Assembly (NCBI GenBank): GCA_028275345.1
Contig: JAPWUV010000006.1
Coordinates: forward strand, 124,001 to 188,000
Length of the DNA: 64,000 bases
DNA from: a bacterium
Lineage (GTDB): Bacteria > Zhuqueibacterota > Zhuqueibacteria > Oleimicrobiales > Geothermoviventaceae
Direction of reading: 5' to 3'
Part shown: in pieces, positions 53,316-63,800 of the stretch
How positions within the stretch are numbered: the first letter of the stretch is position 1
How the letters are laid out: each line of letters starts with the position of its first letter
Notes under the pieces: model-generated
The model's database searches: none
Told to the model about the DNA's origin: nothing
The model's input: the letters and a program-made list of their open reading frames with translations, nothing else
Made by a program: the position numbers and the translations under genes

Positions 53316-56300
53316 TCAAAAATAGGCCCGCACTTCCAGCTGGAGACGCTGGACGAGGCGCGGCCTGAATGGATCCGAGCGGGCCAGATATTGCAGTGAC
53401 GCAGTCATTCCTTTGCCGAGACTGTATTCCGCACTCAGGCGAGCACTCACGGACCTGCCCGGCTGAAGTCCTTCCGCCACCTCGTAGGGCAAGGCCCGCG
53501 ACGTCGGCTCGCTACTGAGGTTCGCCCAGCGCGTCTCGCACAGAACCCGGCCCCGTCGTCGAAAGCTCAGGCTCAACCGAGGCTCGATCATCAGGAACCG
53601 GACTTGGGTCGAGGGGCGCATGGCGCGATCCTCGGCGAGTCCGACCGTCGCTGCGATCCCCGTTTCCACCAGCGGATTCCAGCGGTACGACGTCAGAACC
53701 CGAAGCCGACGCTGCGTCACCTCGCGGTCCACTCCGGGACCGAGATACCTTCTTTCATCGAAGCGCTTTTCCAGCTCCACCTCGGCGCCCAAGCTGGGCC
53801 ACGGGGAGAAGAGAACCAAGGCGGAGGCCAACTGGCTGACGGACCTCTGACCTCCCTCCGCGTACGTGTTCACCAGGGAGGTCTTTCGGTTCCAGCGAAG
53901 ACGGAGGCTGCCGTCCCTCCGACCCCGGCGGTAATACACGTCCGCCTGCCGATGCAGAGAACCGAGGAGCGTGTACCGTGGGTCCTGAAATCGACTCCAC
54001 CGAAGCAGGTAGATCTCCGCCGGATGGGGATAGCGCGTCTGCTCTTCCAGGCGAAGGACTGCCTCCGCGCTCACGTCCCGGAGAGCCCGCCCTGTACGCA
54101 TACGGGAGTCTCGGCCAAGCGTTCGGGAAAAATCCAGCTGCACACTTGCCCCGGCGCGCAGGTTTGTGACCGGGACAAATTCCTCAGTGGGCACGAAACG
54201 CAGCACGTAGTCACCGAAAGGATCCGGCACGTATTCGCGGTAAACAGGGTCGAACCGGTAATTGCCCATCCCTTCTTCTACGCGGAGGAAAACCCTTTCC
54301 TGCTTGGCGACCTGCTCTTTGTCCGCTTGGTAGTTCAGGCTCAAGGAAAACCCGCCACGGAAGGCCCGCGTCAATGTCTCCAAGTCCAGCAGGTCGGTGA
54401 TGGTGTTCGTCTCCGGGCCCCATCGGTAACGTCTCTCGCGGTGGATCAGGTTCAGATTAGCCGACAGCGTCTCGCTCTTGCGCCAGGTGAACTCCAGCTG
54501 TGCACCCTTCGCTTCGGAGTACCGACGAAGCGCCCCGCCGTTGAGCCGATCATCCGTCCGGTACTCCCCGGCGAAGCCCGCCGAGAACCCTGCCGGATCA
54601 TTGTAGCGGATCCCCGCTCGGGTCTTCATGAAGGCGAAGGCTGTGCTAAGGCTATCGGGATGCCCCTGCGTCTTGCGTTCCGATTCGTATTCCAGGCTCG
54701 GGGTCCAGCGGTTCAGGCTCCAATTGACCGTGCCCTTCCTTCGCACCCACCTGCCAGAGTCCTTCGAAGTCCCGGGCTGGCTCGCAATCCATTCCTCGCG
54801 GAAAGAGGCCGACGGCAACCTGGGGCGCTGGAACCCGAAGGTCCATTCCCGACGATCCGCGGAGAAGCCCGGCTTGCGGATCCTCCCCAGGCCGAGGCTG
54901 GAGGAAAGGCCGGAGCGCATCTCCAGAGCGGCACTGGATTCGAGAACGCTCTCCGCCCGATTCGCATTGTCCGGCAGGTCCCAGCGCCGCCAATACTCCG
55001 CCTCCTCTGTTCGGTGGACCTCGCGAAAGCGGGCTCCTACTTGCCGAAGCTGGGTCACCCAGCGGGCCTTCCCCCAGCGGAGAGAATCGGATCCCAAGCG
55101 CAAGCGCACCAGTCCGGCCGCGCCGAGATTGTCGTCGTCATCCCGCGGGGAAACCACATTGCGATCAAACCGGCTGAGCGCCAGCTCCGTCTCCAACGCA
55201 GCCGCCTGCCAGGGCTGAAGGGAGGCGTAGAGGCTCAGTTGCTCCTGTCGGGCGGGGAGCGGGATCCTCACGACCGGAAGGTACTTTCCCATCCCCTTTC
55301 CGACGTAGGCAAAGTGCCCCACCCCGCGATACGCGTAATCCCCCTTCCCTTGGCCCACATCGCTGAAAACGACATCGTAGTCCCCTTTGCTCGGGCCGAC
55401 ATATTCGAAAATGGAGTCCCGGCGGACGTAGCTCCCTTTTCCGGCGCCAACGTACCGCGATCCTTCCTCGGAAGCCAGGGCCGCGGAATCTCCGGCCGCC
55501 GCCAGCAACGCCGTTCGGGCAGGACTGAGGGAGATACCGATGGGGTTCTTCGCGTCGTCGGACTCGCGAACGAAGGTGGACCGCAGTTGGAGGCGGCCGC
55601 CATTATCCTTGTACTGAATCCTCCCCGCGTACAGGCTGCGGGGATACTTTTCGTCAGAGTACTGGAAGTCCACGACGATGCGCGACTCGTCTGTGATCAA
55701 TCGCCTTCGGGTGAAGGTGATCTGCGCGGTGGAATAGTCGATGACGTAGTCGCGGTCCTCGCCCCTCGTCATGAGCTCGCCATCCACCCACACGCGCTCA
55801 CTGCCCGCGATCACGAGGATCTCGGTTCGGCCCCCCTCGCCCTGAAGCTGGTAGGGCCCCTGTACTCCTTCTCGGCCGAGGAAGCGGTTCGTCATGAACT
55901 TGCCCCGGGAAGAAGCCCCCGCGAAGGTGACCTCCGCACGCCCGGCCGCGAGCTCCACCTGCCCGCCCTCCAAACGACGATCGAGCCGATCGAATTGCCC
56001 GCCCGGAAAGCTCAAGGCGAAATCCCCGAGCATTGCCTTCAGGGAAGGCGCCCGGATTTCGACGAAGACGTTGTCGATCTCCCGCAGGGTTTGGGTGTTG
56101 CCTTGAGGCTGGATCGGCGTGTCTTTGTCGCTCAAGGATGCCAGCACCTCGACCTTGTCCGCCAGTCGTCCGGAAAGCTGCATCCGCAGCCCGGATTGAA
56201 GGCTGAGTGACTGGTTGCTACCGATCGTCAGACCCCGGACCAGGGTCCCGCTCTGGCGCAACCCAGGAGCAGGTTCCCACAGCCGCCGCACACTGCTTGG

Positions 56301-56771
56301 AGCGTCCCGCGTCCGGACACCGACCGGGACCTCCGGCTGATAGCTCACGTAGTCGAGTCCGCGCAGACCGCGCGGCAGAAGCAATGGCAGGGCTTTGTAG
56401 CGAACGAGAAGCTCGGCTTCCCTCGGCGGACACAGCAGGATCACCCGAGAGGAGGAATAATCAACGCGAAAACAAGAGTCGGGGACCGTTTCTCCTCCGC
56501 TTTCGATGCGCACCGACCCGACGACGACAAAGCTGTCCGGGAGGAGGATCTCCGTCGGGCCATCGGTCCGGACGGCGAGCTTCTTGTCGACGAGGGAAAA
56601 ATGGCGGATCAGGACAGTGTCCCGTGGAGTGCCGAGCGCCACTGCCGGGCAAAGGGACAAGGCCACGGCCCACATGCGGGCCTGCGCACCTCTTCCCCTC
56701 ACCCCCTTTCGGGCGGCCGGGCCCGCGGGTCGGACCTTCCGGTCAAAGGCAGCAAGATCGAATCGGGCCAT
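53316..56771 (-). CDS. Giant probable outer-membrane beta-barrel protein with GKGxY repeats
   Basis: An 1151-residue protein I do not recognise as a named family. A hydrophobic segment near residues 33-48 looks like a signal sequence after a basic start; the ATG 56771 follows GGAGGTGG. Residues 50-430 are beta-rich with blocks like LTIGSNQSLSLQSGLRMQLSG and YVIDYSTAQITFTRRRLI. Residues about 435-497 hold four spaced repeats of the form (Y/D)VGxxKGxY: YVGAGKGSY, YVGPSKGDY, DVGQGKGDY, YVGKGMGKY. The remaining 650 residues are alternating amphipathic strands with many Arg/Glu/Trp and a C-terminal Phe (RLQLEVRAYF), as in an outer-membrane barrel. It is followed by the Omp85-like gene. It may be part of an export or surface-assembly system. 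Confidence 0.8.
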   Translation of the reverse strand: MARFDLAAFDRKVRPAGPAARKGVRGRGAQARMWAVALSLCPAVALGTPRDTVLIRHFSLVDKKLAVRTDGPTEILLPDSFVVVGSVRIESGGETVPDSCFRVDYSSSRVILLCPPREAELLVRYKALPLLLPRGLRGLDYVSYQPEVPVGVRTRDAPSSVRRLWEPAPGLRQSGTLVRGLTIGSNQSLSLQSGLRMQLSGRLADKVEVLASLSDKDTPIQPQGNTQTLREIDNVFVEIRAPSLKAMLGDFALSFPGGQFDRLDRRLEGGQVELAAGRAEVTFAGASSRGKFMTNRFLGREGVQGPYQLQGEGGRTEILVIAGSERVWVDGELMTRGEDRDYVIDYSTAQITFTRRRLITDESRIVVDFQYSDEKYPRSLYAGRIQYKDNGGRLQLRSTFVRESDDAKNPIGISLSPARTALLAAAGDSAALASEEGSRYVGAGKGSYVRRDSIFEYVGPSKGDYDVVFSDVGQGKGDYAYRGVGHFAYVGKGMGKYLPVVRIPLPARQEQLSLYASLQPWQAAALETELALSRFDRNVVSPRDDDDNLGAAGLVRLRLGSDSLRWGKARWVTQLRQVGARFREVHRTEEAEYWRRWDLPDNANRAESVLESSAALEMRSGLSSSLGLGRIRKPGFSADRREWTFGFQRPRLPSASFREEWIASQPGTSKDSGRWVRRKGTVNWSLNRWTPSLEYESERKTQGHPDSLSTAFAFMKTRAGIRYNDPAGFSAGFAGEYRTDDRLNGGALRRYSEAKGAQLEFTWRKSETLSANLNLIHRERRYRWGPETNTITDLLDLETLTRAFRGGFSLSLNYQADKEQVAKQERVFLRVEEGMGNYRFDPVYREYVPDPFGDYVLRFVPTEEFVPVTNLRAGASVQLDFSRTLGRDSRMRTGRALRDVSAEAVLRLEEQTRYPHPAEIYLLRWSRFQDPRYTLLGSLHRQADVYYRRGRRDGSLRLRWNRKTSLVNTYAEGGQRSVSQLASALVLFSPWPSLGAEVELEKRFDERRYLGPGVDREVTQRRLRVLTSYRWNPLVETGIAATVGLAEDRAMRPSTQVRFLMIEPRLSLSFRRRGRVLCETRWANLSSEPTSRALPYEVAEGLQPGRSVSARLSAEYSLGKGMTASLQYLARSDPFRPRLVQRLQLEVRAYF

Positions 56772-56896
56772 CCACCTCCGGTCTCCATGGCCAGAGGACT
56801 CCCCCTCTTCCCCATTGGGCCGAGCCAGATCCTAGCTGGGGATGCTGCGACAGCGTTGCTCCAGGTGATGGTATGCACCTGGGCCTGTCCAGCACC

Positions 56897-57838
56897 CTAT
56901 TCTTCCGCGCCCAACCTCCGGATGCGGCCGCGCCAAAGCTCCGCTCCTTGCCCTTCCAGGAGCAGGTAAACCTCGCCGCGAGAGGCAGCCACCTCTCGCA
57001 CCTTCCCTTTCGGCTGGGGCACGATCGGAATAGGCGAAGCCAGTTCTCCCTTCAGCCACAGCAGTCCGCGCTTTGCGTCCGCCACTACCAGAAGCTCCGG
57101 AGGGATCCAGCCGAGGCATTGGGGTTCCTGCAGTTCTCCTTCCCCAAGAGAGCCGAGGTAGTTCCCGAACATGTCGAAGACGCGGACGGATCGCGTGCCG
57201 ATGTCGAGCACGTAGACCTTGCCGTCCCCGAGGCAAAGTCGTATCGGATCTACCAGCTGCCCGGCACCGGCCTCGAGTCCGCCGAACGCCAATCGCGGCC
57301 TTCCCATGGAATCGAAACGGATCACCTGCGCCGGATCCCGCACCAGTAGGAAAAGATCCCCTTGCTCCGACTGATCTACGGAAACGGGGTAAATGAAGCT
57401 GCCTTCCCCTTCGAGGTCTTCCCCTTTGAGTGAGGCGATGTAATTGAGATCCTTGTCGTACCGTTCCACGCGGTGATTGAAGTAATCGCACACAAAGACG
57501 TCGAGGCCGTTGGCTGCACAGAGACCCGCCGGGTGCCGAAATTGCTCCTTCCCCCATCCGAAGCCGCCGACACTTCGGACCAGCCGTAGGTCCGGACTCA
57601 GGAGGTGCAGCTTATTGTTTCGATCGCACAGGTAGACGCGCCCGTAGGGGTCGACCGCCATGGCCGTGGGGGTGAGGGTGTCCAATCGGACCTGCTGCTC
57701 GATGCGGAGCCACAAATCCTGCTCCGCTTGGGCGAGGGACATGGAGCCGGGGAGCAGAACCGCCGTGGCGCAGAGCCCCAAGGCCACAGCAAGCCGCACG
57801 CACCCCCTTCGGGCCGAATGCTGGATCATGCTTCGCAT
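56897..57838 (-). CDS. Secreted NHL-repeat beta-propeller protein
   Basis: A 313-residue exported protein. The ATG 57838 follows GGGAGGGACGT and gives a signal peptide (CVRLAVALGLCATAVLLPGSMSLAQ). Four to five NHL-type repeats form a beta-propeller: TAMAVDPYGRVYLCDRNN, GLCAANGLDVFVCDYFNHRVERY, VDQSEQGDLFLLVRDPAQVIRF, RLCLGDGKVYVLDIGTRSVRVF. The family binds protein or RNA partners by the propeller surface; no catalytic residues are apparent. It is followed by the giant outer-membrane protein gene after 125 bases on the same strand, so the propeller may be a periplasmic or surface partner of that system. Confidence 0.87.
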   Translation of the reverse strand: MRSMIQHSARRGCVRLAVALGLCATAVLLPGSMSLAQAEQDLWLRIEQQVRLDTLTPTAMAVDPYGRVYLCDRNNKLHLLSPDLRLVRSVGGFGWGKEQFRHPAGLCAANGLDVFVCDYFNHRVERYDKDLNYIASLKGEDLEGEGSFIYPVSVDQSEQGDLFLLVRDPAQVIRFDSMGRPRLAFGGLEAGAGQLVDPIRLCLGDGKVYVLDIGTRSVRVFDMFGNYLGSLGEGELQEPQCLGWIPPELLVVADAKRGLLWLKGELASPIPIVPQPKGKVREVAASRGEVYLLLEGQGAELWRGRIRRLGAEE

Positions 57839-57982
57839 ACGTCCCTCCCCGGATGCTTTCCGCCGGCGTCTTCCGCAGCCCCCGTGCGAGATCGAAGCCA
57901 CGTCGGGCTCACCGAGGCAGTGGCCAATCCCCTCACTCCGCAAGCGGAGATTTCCCGACCCGAGTTTCGCGCCCGCACGCCT

Positions 57983-59665
57983 TCAGGAGTGTTTTACGAA
58001 TTGTTGCACGAAGTACCTTGGGGTTAGTTCCTCGCCGGTGGCACGGCGGATCATTTCGTCCCAGCGGTAGCGCGAGCCCGCGGAGAAGACCTGCTGCCGC
58101 AGGAAATCGCCTACCCGAGGCTCCCCGACGTAACCGAATTCCGCATCCCCGGAACGTCCGACAGCGCGCCTCAAGATCGCAAAGTGGAGCTGAGAGGCCA
58201 GGAGTTCTCCGAGCATATAGTTGTGGTAGTAGACCGGGGCCGACGTGAAATGGATCTTCGCGGCCCAATCCGGTTGCCTCCGCTGGTCCGGCCTCCGCAC
58301 GAACTGATACCGCTCCACCAGATCCCACCACAGGGTATTCAGATCCTGATCCGGATCCTCGTAGAGGGCGCGTTCGAAGCGGACCATCACCTGACACCAG
58401 CGCGAAAAGATGAGCTGCTGGGCGCGCAGGCTGCGCTCCACCTCGGGGGCGAGGCGTCGCACGGTGGCCTCATCCAGAGATAGCATCGCGCCCAGCCATG
58501 CCGGATTGCGGGAGAGCCGGCCGAAGAGCATCGCCACGGCTTCCGTGGTGAACGTATGCGCGGGTTCGCGGAGGAGAAAAGGCAAGGTCCGATCGATGTA
58601 CTTGTCGTACACTGCGTGCCCAAGCTCGTGCAGAATGGTGTTCATCCAGTATTCGTCATTGCGCAGGTTCGCCAGCACCCGCACATCGCCGGCGCGATCG
58701 ATGTCCGTGCAGAAAGCGTGTTGATCCTTGCCGTTCCGCTCGTAGAGGTCACTCCGCGCCAGGATGTCATCCACCTCGAGGCCGATGGAAGCGAAGAAGC
58801 CCCGCGCCAGCTCCTTCACGTCCCGCGAAGCATAGAAGCTATCCAGATCCACCTCGAAGACCCGAGGCACCTCCTGGAAGAAGGGATCGTGATAATGCCA
58901 GGGCCTAAGTTCTTCGGGGGAAAGACCGTACATCCTTGCCAGGGCCCCATCCAGTTCCGCCTTGAGCTCGGAGAAGGCACCATCGGTCAGCTCGGCCAAC
59001 TCATCGAAGATCCGCAAGACCTGCTCCGGATCTTGCTCCGACAGTTTCATCGACATGACGTAGTAGTTAGGGAAGCCGAGGGAACGAGCTGCCTGGTTCC
59101 GCAGACGGACGAGCTCCAAAAGCTGCGGCGCAACCACCTGGCCGACCTGCTTGCTCGCCTCCCAAGCCTCTTTCCGACGCGCCGACCGCACCTCGTTCCG
59201 CAGAACCTCGAGAATCTCGTTGTTGCTCACCCGCTTTCCTTCAAACCACGCCCTGTGGGTGTTGAACTTCTGCTCGATCTCCGTGCTCTTGTCCACGATT
59301 TGGCGAAGCAACGTGGAATCGATTTGATTGGCAAGGTATCGGTTGTACAGGAGCGTAATCTGCCGCAATAGGTCACCGCGCAGCTTCCCCGACTCGTACC
59401 AACGCTTCACGCGTTGGAAATCGTCTTTATCGGCGTACACAGTCCGGTAGCGAAGCTGGAGCTCCCGGTAGCGATCGTATGATTCCTGCGTGCCGGTTGT
59501 GGCCGCCTCCCAATAGGCGAGATTCATTTGCCTTTCGAGCTCGCCGATCCTCTGAACATGCTCTGTCAGGAACTGCTGCACCGCCCTGTCCATGCCCATC
59601 CTTCCGCAATTGGTGAGGGAAACCGCCGCCGCGAGAATCAGAACATACCCGATACGAGCCGCCAC
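57983..59665 (-). CDS. M2-family metallopeptidase (ACE-like), lipoprotein
   Basis: A 560-residue zinc peptidase. GTG at 59665 follows CAGGAGG and gives a lipoprotein signal (AARIGYVLILAAAVSLTNC). A long helical N-terminal half precedes ILHELGHAVYDKYID at about residue 345, where HExxH supplies zinc and catalysis. HTFTTEAVAMLFGRL follows with the third Glu ligand. The overall helical pattern and length fit the M2 (angiotensin-converting enzyme-like) peptidyl dipeptidases. It is anchored in the outer membrane or periplasm and would trim peptides. Own promoter upstream. Confidence 0.92.
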   Translation of the reverse strand: MAARIGYVLILAAAVSLTNCGRMGMDRAVQQFLTEHVQRIGELERQMNLAYWEAATTGTQESYDRYRELQLRYRTVYADKDDFQRVKRWYESGKLRGDLLRQITLLYNRYLANQIDSTLLRQIVDKSTEIEQKFNTHRAWFEGKRVSNNEILEVLRNEVRSARRKEAWEASKQVGQVVAPQLLELVRLRNQAARSLGFPNYYVMSMKLSEQDPEQVLRIFDELAELTDGAFSELKAELDGALARMYGLSPEELRPWHYHDPFFQEVPRVFEVDLDSFYASRDVKELARGFFASIGLEVDDILARSDLYERNGKDQHAFCTDIDRAGDVRVLANLRNDEYWMNTILHELGHAVYDKYIDRTLPFLLREPAHTFTTEAVAMLFGRLSRNPAWLGAMLSLDEATVRRLAPEVERSLRAQQLIFSRWCQVMVRFERALYEDPDQDLNTLWWDLVERYQFVRRPDQRRQPDWAAKIHFTSAPVYYHNYMLGELLASQLHFAILRRAVGRSGDAEFGYVGEPRVGDFLRQQVFSAGSRYRWDEMIRRATGEELTPRYFVQQFVKHS

Positions 59666-59739
59666 GTCGTCCTCCTGCAGATTAGCCCTCCAGTCCCCAT
59701 TCGCCATCGCCCATCCGCCGGATCTTCGATCCTCGGTCT

Positions 59740-59767
59740 AATGTAGGAATTGCCCTCTGAAATGCAA
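59740..59767 (-). promoter_or_regulatory. Probable promoter of the M2 peptidase gene
   Basis: Minus strand TTGCAT (59762-59767), 16 bases, TACATT (59740-59745). It lies between the terminator of the transglycosylase gene and the GTG start at 59665. Confidence 0.4.
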
Positions 59768-59840
59768 AGGGCTCCCCTGGAGTCGGCAGACAAGCGGTTG
59801 TCGGCACGGCCCAATCGATCGGACCTCACCCCGATAACAC

Positions 59841-59867
59841 AAAGGGCCAGCTTGATGCTGGCCCTTT
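59841..59867 (-). terminator. Intrinsic terminator of the lytic transglycosylase gene
   Basis: Perfect 11-bp stem (AAAGGGCCAGC, 59841-59851, pairing with 59857-59867) and 5-nt loop, ending on TTT then GTGTT on the minus strand; it starts 25 bases after the stop at 59892. Confidence 0.75.
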
Positions 59868-59891
59868 CCCCGATCCCCACGTCAGCCCTGG

Positions 59892-60611
59892 TCACATCTC
59901 CCCAGCCTTGTACTCGTGGTACAGCTTCACAATGCTTGGGACGTAATGCTGCGTTTCCCGCTGAAGCTGGTCGCTCTTCTTTCCCGAGGCCAGCCAGCGG
60001 ATCGCGGATCGTTCCCCCGCATTGTAGGCCGCCAACGCCCCTTCCACCCCGTAGAGTCGAATGAGATCGGAGAGATAGCGAGCACCGATCCGCAGATTGA
60101 GGATCGGGTCGAAGAGAACTTCCTGCGCCGAGGTCCAGCTGATGCCCTCAGCTTCGGCCACGTACATCCCCGTGGCTGGCATCACCTGCATGAGACCGAT
60201 GGCCCCTGCGGGGGAAACCACCTTCGGATCCCAAGTCCCTCCGGTCTCGTGGGTGATCACCGCGCACAGGAAGTCGGGCGTCAGGTTGTCGAAGCGCATC
60301 GAAAGCCGGTAGATCTCGTCGGCGATCCGATACTTGAGCTCGGCGGCCATCTCCGGATTGTGCTTGTTGATGATCGCGACGATCTTCTGAATTGTGGCGT
60401 AGCGCTCGCTGTCCACGTTCACCATGGACTGGAGATCCCGGATCGTTTGCTCCAGCTGGCTGATCCGCCCTCGCAGCTCGGTCTCCCGCACGTAGCCGAC
60501 GGTGAATCCCAGCGCACCAATCACGCCGAACGCCAGCGAACCGTACACCAATCCCCTTCCCAGGAGTCTGCCCATCCCTCCAGGCATTCTCCCCTTCTGT
60601 CGCATGTCCAT
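59892..60611 (-). CDS. Membrane-anchored lytic transglycosylase (SLT domain)
   Basis: A 239-residue peptidoglycan lyase. One membrane segment near the N-terminus (GRGLVYGSLAFGVIGALGFTVGYV) is followed by a coiled-coil region (ELRGRISQLEQTIRDLQ). The SLT domain (about 105-225) has FLCAVITHETGGTWDP with the catalytic Glu near residue 120, GAIGLMQVMPATG and the GALAAYNAGE block. It would cleave glycan strands with formation of 1,6-anhydroMurNAc; Mpl, encoded nearby, acts in the peptidoglycan recycling route such enzymes feed. The ATG 60611 follows GGAGGTAGG; the upstream extension is rejected. Confidence 0.93.
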   Translation of the reverse strand: MDMRQKGRMPGGMGRLLGRGLVYGSLAFGVIGALGFTVGYVRETELRGRISQLEQTIRDLQSMVNVDSERYATIQKIVAIINKHNPEMAAELKYRIADEIYRLSMRFDNLTPDFLCAVITHETGGTWDPKVVSPAGAIGLMQVMPATGMYVAEAEGISWTSAQEVLFDPILNLRIGARYLSDLIRLYGVEGALAAYNAGERSAIRWLASGKKSDQLQRETQHYVPSIVKLYHEYKAGEM

Positions 60612-60878
60612 CCTACCTCCGAAGTTACTCCCACTGACCAGCGCACGCAACCAAAATCGCTCGACGCCCACTCCTTGGACGACACCTACTGCCTTTTCGA
60701 CGGATCCGCCATGAAAACGTTGCAGGCGATCCCGCTTCAAATCGTGATCCTTCAACAATCCGGAGGAGTTCAATGTTCCCCGAACGCCCGGGCAGGAACG
60801 TCCTCTGTGTTGCGCATCACCCGAAGGAGGATTCTCCGACTCGGCGCTCCGGTCCGCTCACTCGCTTCCTGGCAGGTG

Positions 60879-63800
60879 CTAGCGGAGGAGAAGCAACTTG
60901 CGGGCTGCATGGACTTGATCCCCCACTTGCAGTCTCGCCACGTAGACTCCATTGGGGAGAAATCGACCGCTCACGTCTCTCCCATCCCAATGGAAATGGG
61001 AAGCTCCCGAAACCGGGAGGCGGCCGGTGAAGCGGGAAACCTCCCTCCCCCGGGCATCCACAAGGACCAACGCGAATTCGGATCCCGGCGGGCCCTGCAC
61101 GGAGAAGACCGTTCGGTCCACCACCGGATTCGGATGAACCTCATCCAGCTGCCATCCGCGCGGCACGGACTCCGCGCTCCGCGATTGGCTCACATGAGCC
61201 GGCTGCGGAATGAGAAGCAGCTGAACCGGCTTGAGCGGATCCCAGCTTGCCAGAAGCAGAGAGATCTCCTGGCCCGGCGAGCCAGATTTGCGGAATTCCA
61301 GTCGGAGCTGCGACGTCTGGCCCGACCAGAGTACCAGGGAACCTTCCGACAGCCGGATGCCACCGGGATGGCGGGTCGGAAGAAATGCGCGCCAGGGCCC
61401 CGGATCGGGCGCATGATCGAAAACCCTGAAGGACCCGTGCCACTTCGCCTGCACGCTGAGACAGAACGGGACCACGGCGTTCGTGTCCAGCGGCGAGAAA
61501 AGACTTTCCGGAACCGCCACGCTGAGGTCGCAGCCGTCGAAGGAGACTCCCGCCAGACTGAGGATCGGCCTCCAGGCGTTCGCCTGCCACACTTCCAAGG
61601 AACCGGAAGTGAGGTCAGCGAGGATCCGCAAGTCCGCCCCCAAACCCCCTACCCGCTCCCCGGTAGCCGTGTCCTGGTCGCTGTCCAGGAAAAACGCCCA
61701 CTGCCATTCCAGAGTGTCCGGGAGAGGGCTCCAGTGAGAGACGGTGTAGCGGATCCCCTCGCCGTCGAGTTCAGCTGAAATGGACTTCACATCCGCGAGC
61801 GAGTGCTCCCTGAGATCCCGCCACAGTTCGATTCGGAAAGGCGCCGGTCGTTCCCCCGGCAAGGGCCTCACCACCGCCCCGGGCAACGCTGCCACGAAGA
61901 GATCGCCGGCGCCTGCGTTCCGAACCTCCACCGTCGCCTGCTGAGAATCGGGCTCCCCCGGGAGTTCCTCCACCACCAGCACCCTCGCCTCCAGGACCGG
62001 CTTTCCAAGCGCCAAATAGATCCTGCCCGTTTCCCACTCCGGAAGCGAGAAAGGTGCAGCCAGGGACGGGAAGTACCCAGCCGCCGTGGCCTGCGCAACA
62101 TACTCGCCGGCAGGGAGAAGACACCGATATTCGCCGCTGGAATTCGTCCTCGTCCAGATGACGGAGTCCGAAGGAGCCAAACGTGGGCGAAAACTCACGG
62201 TAGCCCCGGGAACCGGGAGGCTGGTGGCGAGCTCCTGCACGCTTCCTCTCACCCAATGAGCTCCGGCAAGGCGACAGAAGAAGCTGCGGGTAAAGGACCG
62301 CCCTTCGTGGGTCTCGATCACCAGTTGTACCGGGACTGCGGTTGCGCCCTCCGGAAGTCCCTGGAGCCGAAAGACGTGCGAGGCGGTCACGGCGATTTCC
62401 TGAGAGGCTTCCACCCCGGGAAAGGAGATGCACGTGTCCAGTGGGATCACCCAGGGCAGTGAGGTTCGGAAACGAAGAACCCCTCCTTGCGTGGGCTCAT
62501 TCCCTTCATTGCGAAGTCCGATGCGGAAGCCGAATTCTTCTCCTGGGTCGAGGACTCCGTTCGCCGTTGCCGCTGGCTCCAGCACTTCCAACGAGGTCAC
62601 CAGCGGGATGGGGGCGCGGAGGCCGCTCGCCTCGAACACGCGCGCGATCCCCCAGCCGTACGTATTGTCAGGCCGATGCGCCTGCGAGGCTGTGGAGATG
62701 AGAGCTTGGCGCGCGTCCCAGCCGGTCCATTCCGGATGAACCTCCAGCAGCAACGCACAGGCGCCGCCGATTAGAGGTGTAGACAGGGAAGTGCCACTCG
62801 CCGAACCGAAGGAGCTGGGGCTCCGACGAGTGGCGCAGCGCGTCCCAACACCGCGTGCGCACACCTCCGGTTTGATCCTGCCGTCGAAGGTGGGCCCCCG
62901 GGAGCTCCAGCTGGCGATCACTCCGTTGGCATCCACTGCCCCGACGGCGATCACGCTGTCGCCATCCGCCGGGGCGCTGATATGGCCCCAAGGGGTATTG
63001 TTCCAGTTGCCGGCCGCCACCACTACCGCGATCCCCTGTTTGGCAGCCCAATCCGCAGCCCTGGTGCAGACCGCCGTATTGCCATCCATATCCTCAAAGC
63101 GATACCAATCAAAATACCCGAGGGAACTGGAGATGACGTCAGCCCCCAGGCTGTCGGCCCACTCGACGGCCGCCGCCCAGTAGTCTTCCTCGACGGGGGT
63201 CTCGCTCCGCTCGTCCTCGGTCTTCGCCAGGAGAAAGTCCGCTCCGTAAGCGGGACCAATCAGTTCCCCTTCGCAGAACCCTGCCAACGCTGACCACGTG
63301 TAGGTACCGTGGGAATCCGAGTAGTCTGTGGGATCATCCCAATTGCGCTCGGTGTCGCCATCGCCCATCACAAAGTCTCTCTCGGCGACGATGCGCAAAC
63401 GGGAAAAGGCCTCGTGCCTCTTGAAAAAGCCCGTATCGAACATCGCCACCAGCACGCCCCGTCCCGAGTAGCCGAGCTCATGCAGCAAGGGCACCTGGAT
63501 CTGTTCGAGCTGGGCCTGGGACGGACCGTAGTCCAGCCGATACTTGGGCACCGAGGGTTGCAGGACCTCGCTCCTGGTCTCGATCGCCTCGGAAGGAGGT
63601 TTCTCTCGTTTCGCTCCCACCACCGGTCTCAAGAGAGCCACGAAAGGCATTTCTGCGATCCGGAGAATCTGACTCGGCGTGGCCCACACGGTGACGGCGT
63701 TGAACCAGCGCGATCGCGTCCGCAGCTGGGCGCCTGTGCCGAGGACGGCCCGCACGTACGGCTCAAACACTGGCAGATCCTCGAAGCCGCTCACCTGCCC

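Noticed and set aside
53604-56210. 868-codon plus-strand open frame
   Set aside because: Lies fully antisense to the giant outer-membrane protein, has Pro/Arg/His-rich composition and no recognisable domain; a by-product of high GC.
60612-60660. TTGCGT-17-TAACTT pair before the transglycosylase gene
   Set aside because: Transcription would start inside the ribosome-binding site; the -10 match is poor.
59916-61778. 620-codon plus-strand open frame
   Set aside because: Antisense to the lytic transglycosylase and the protease C-terminus, both with clear motifs.
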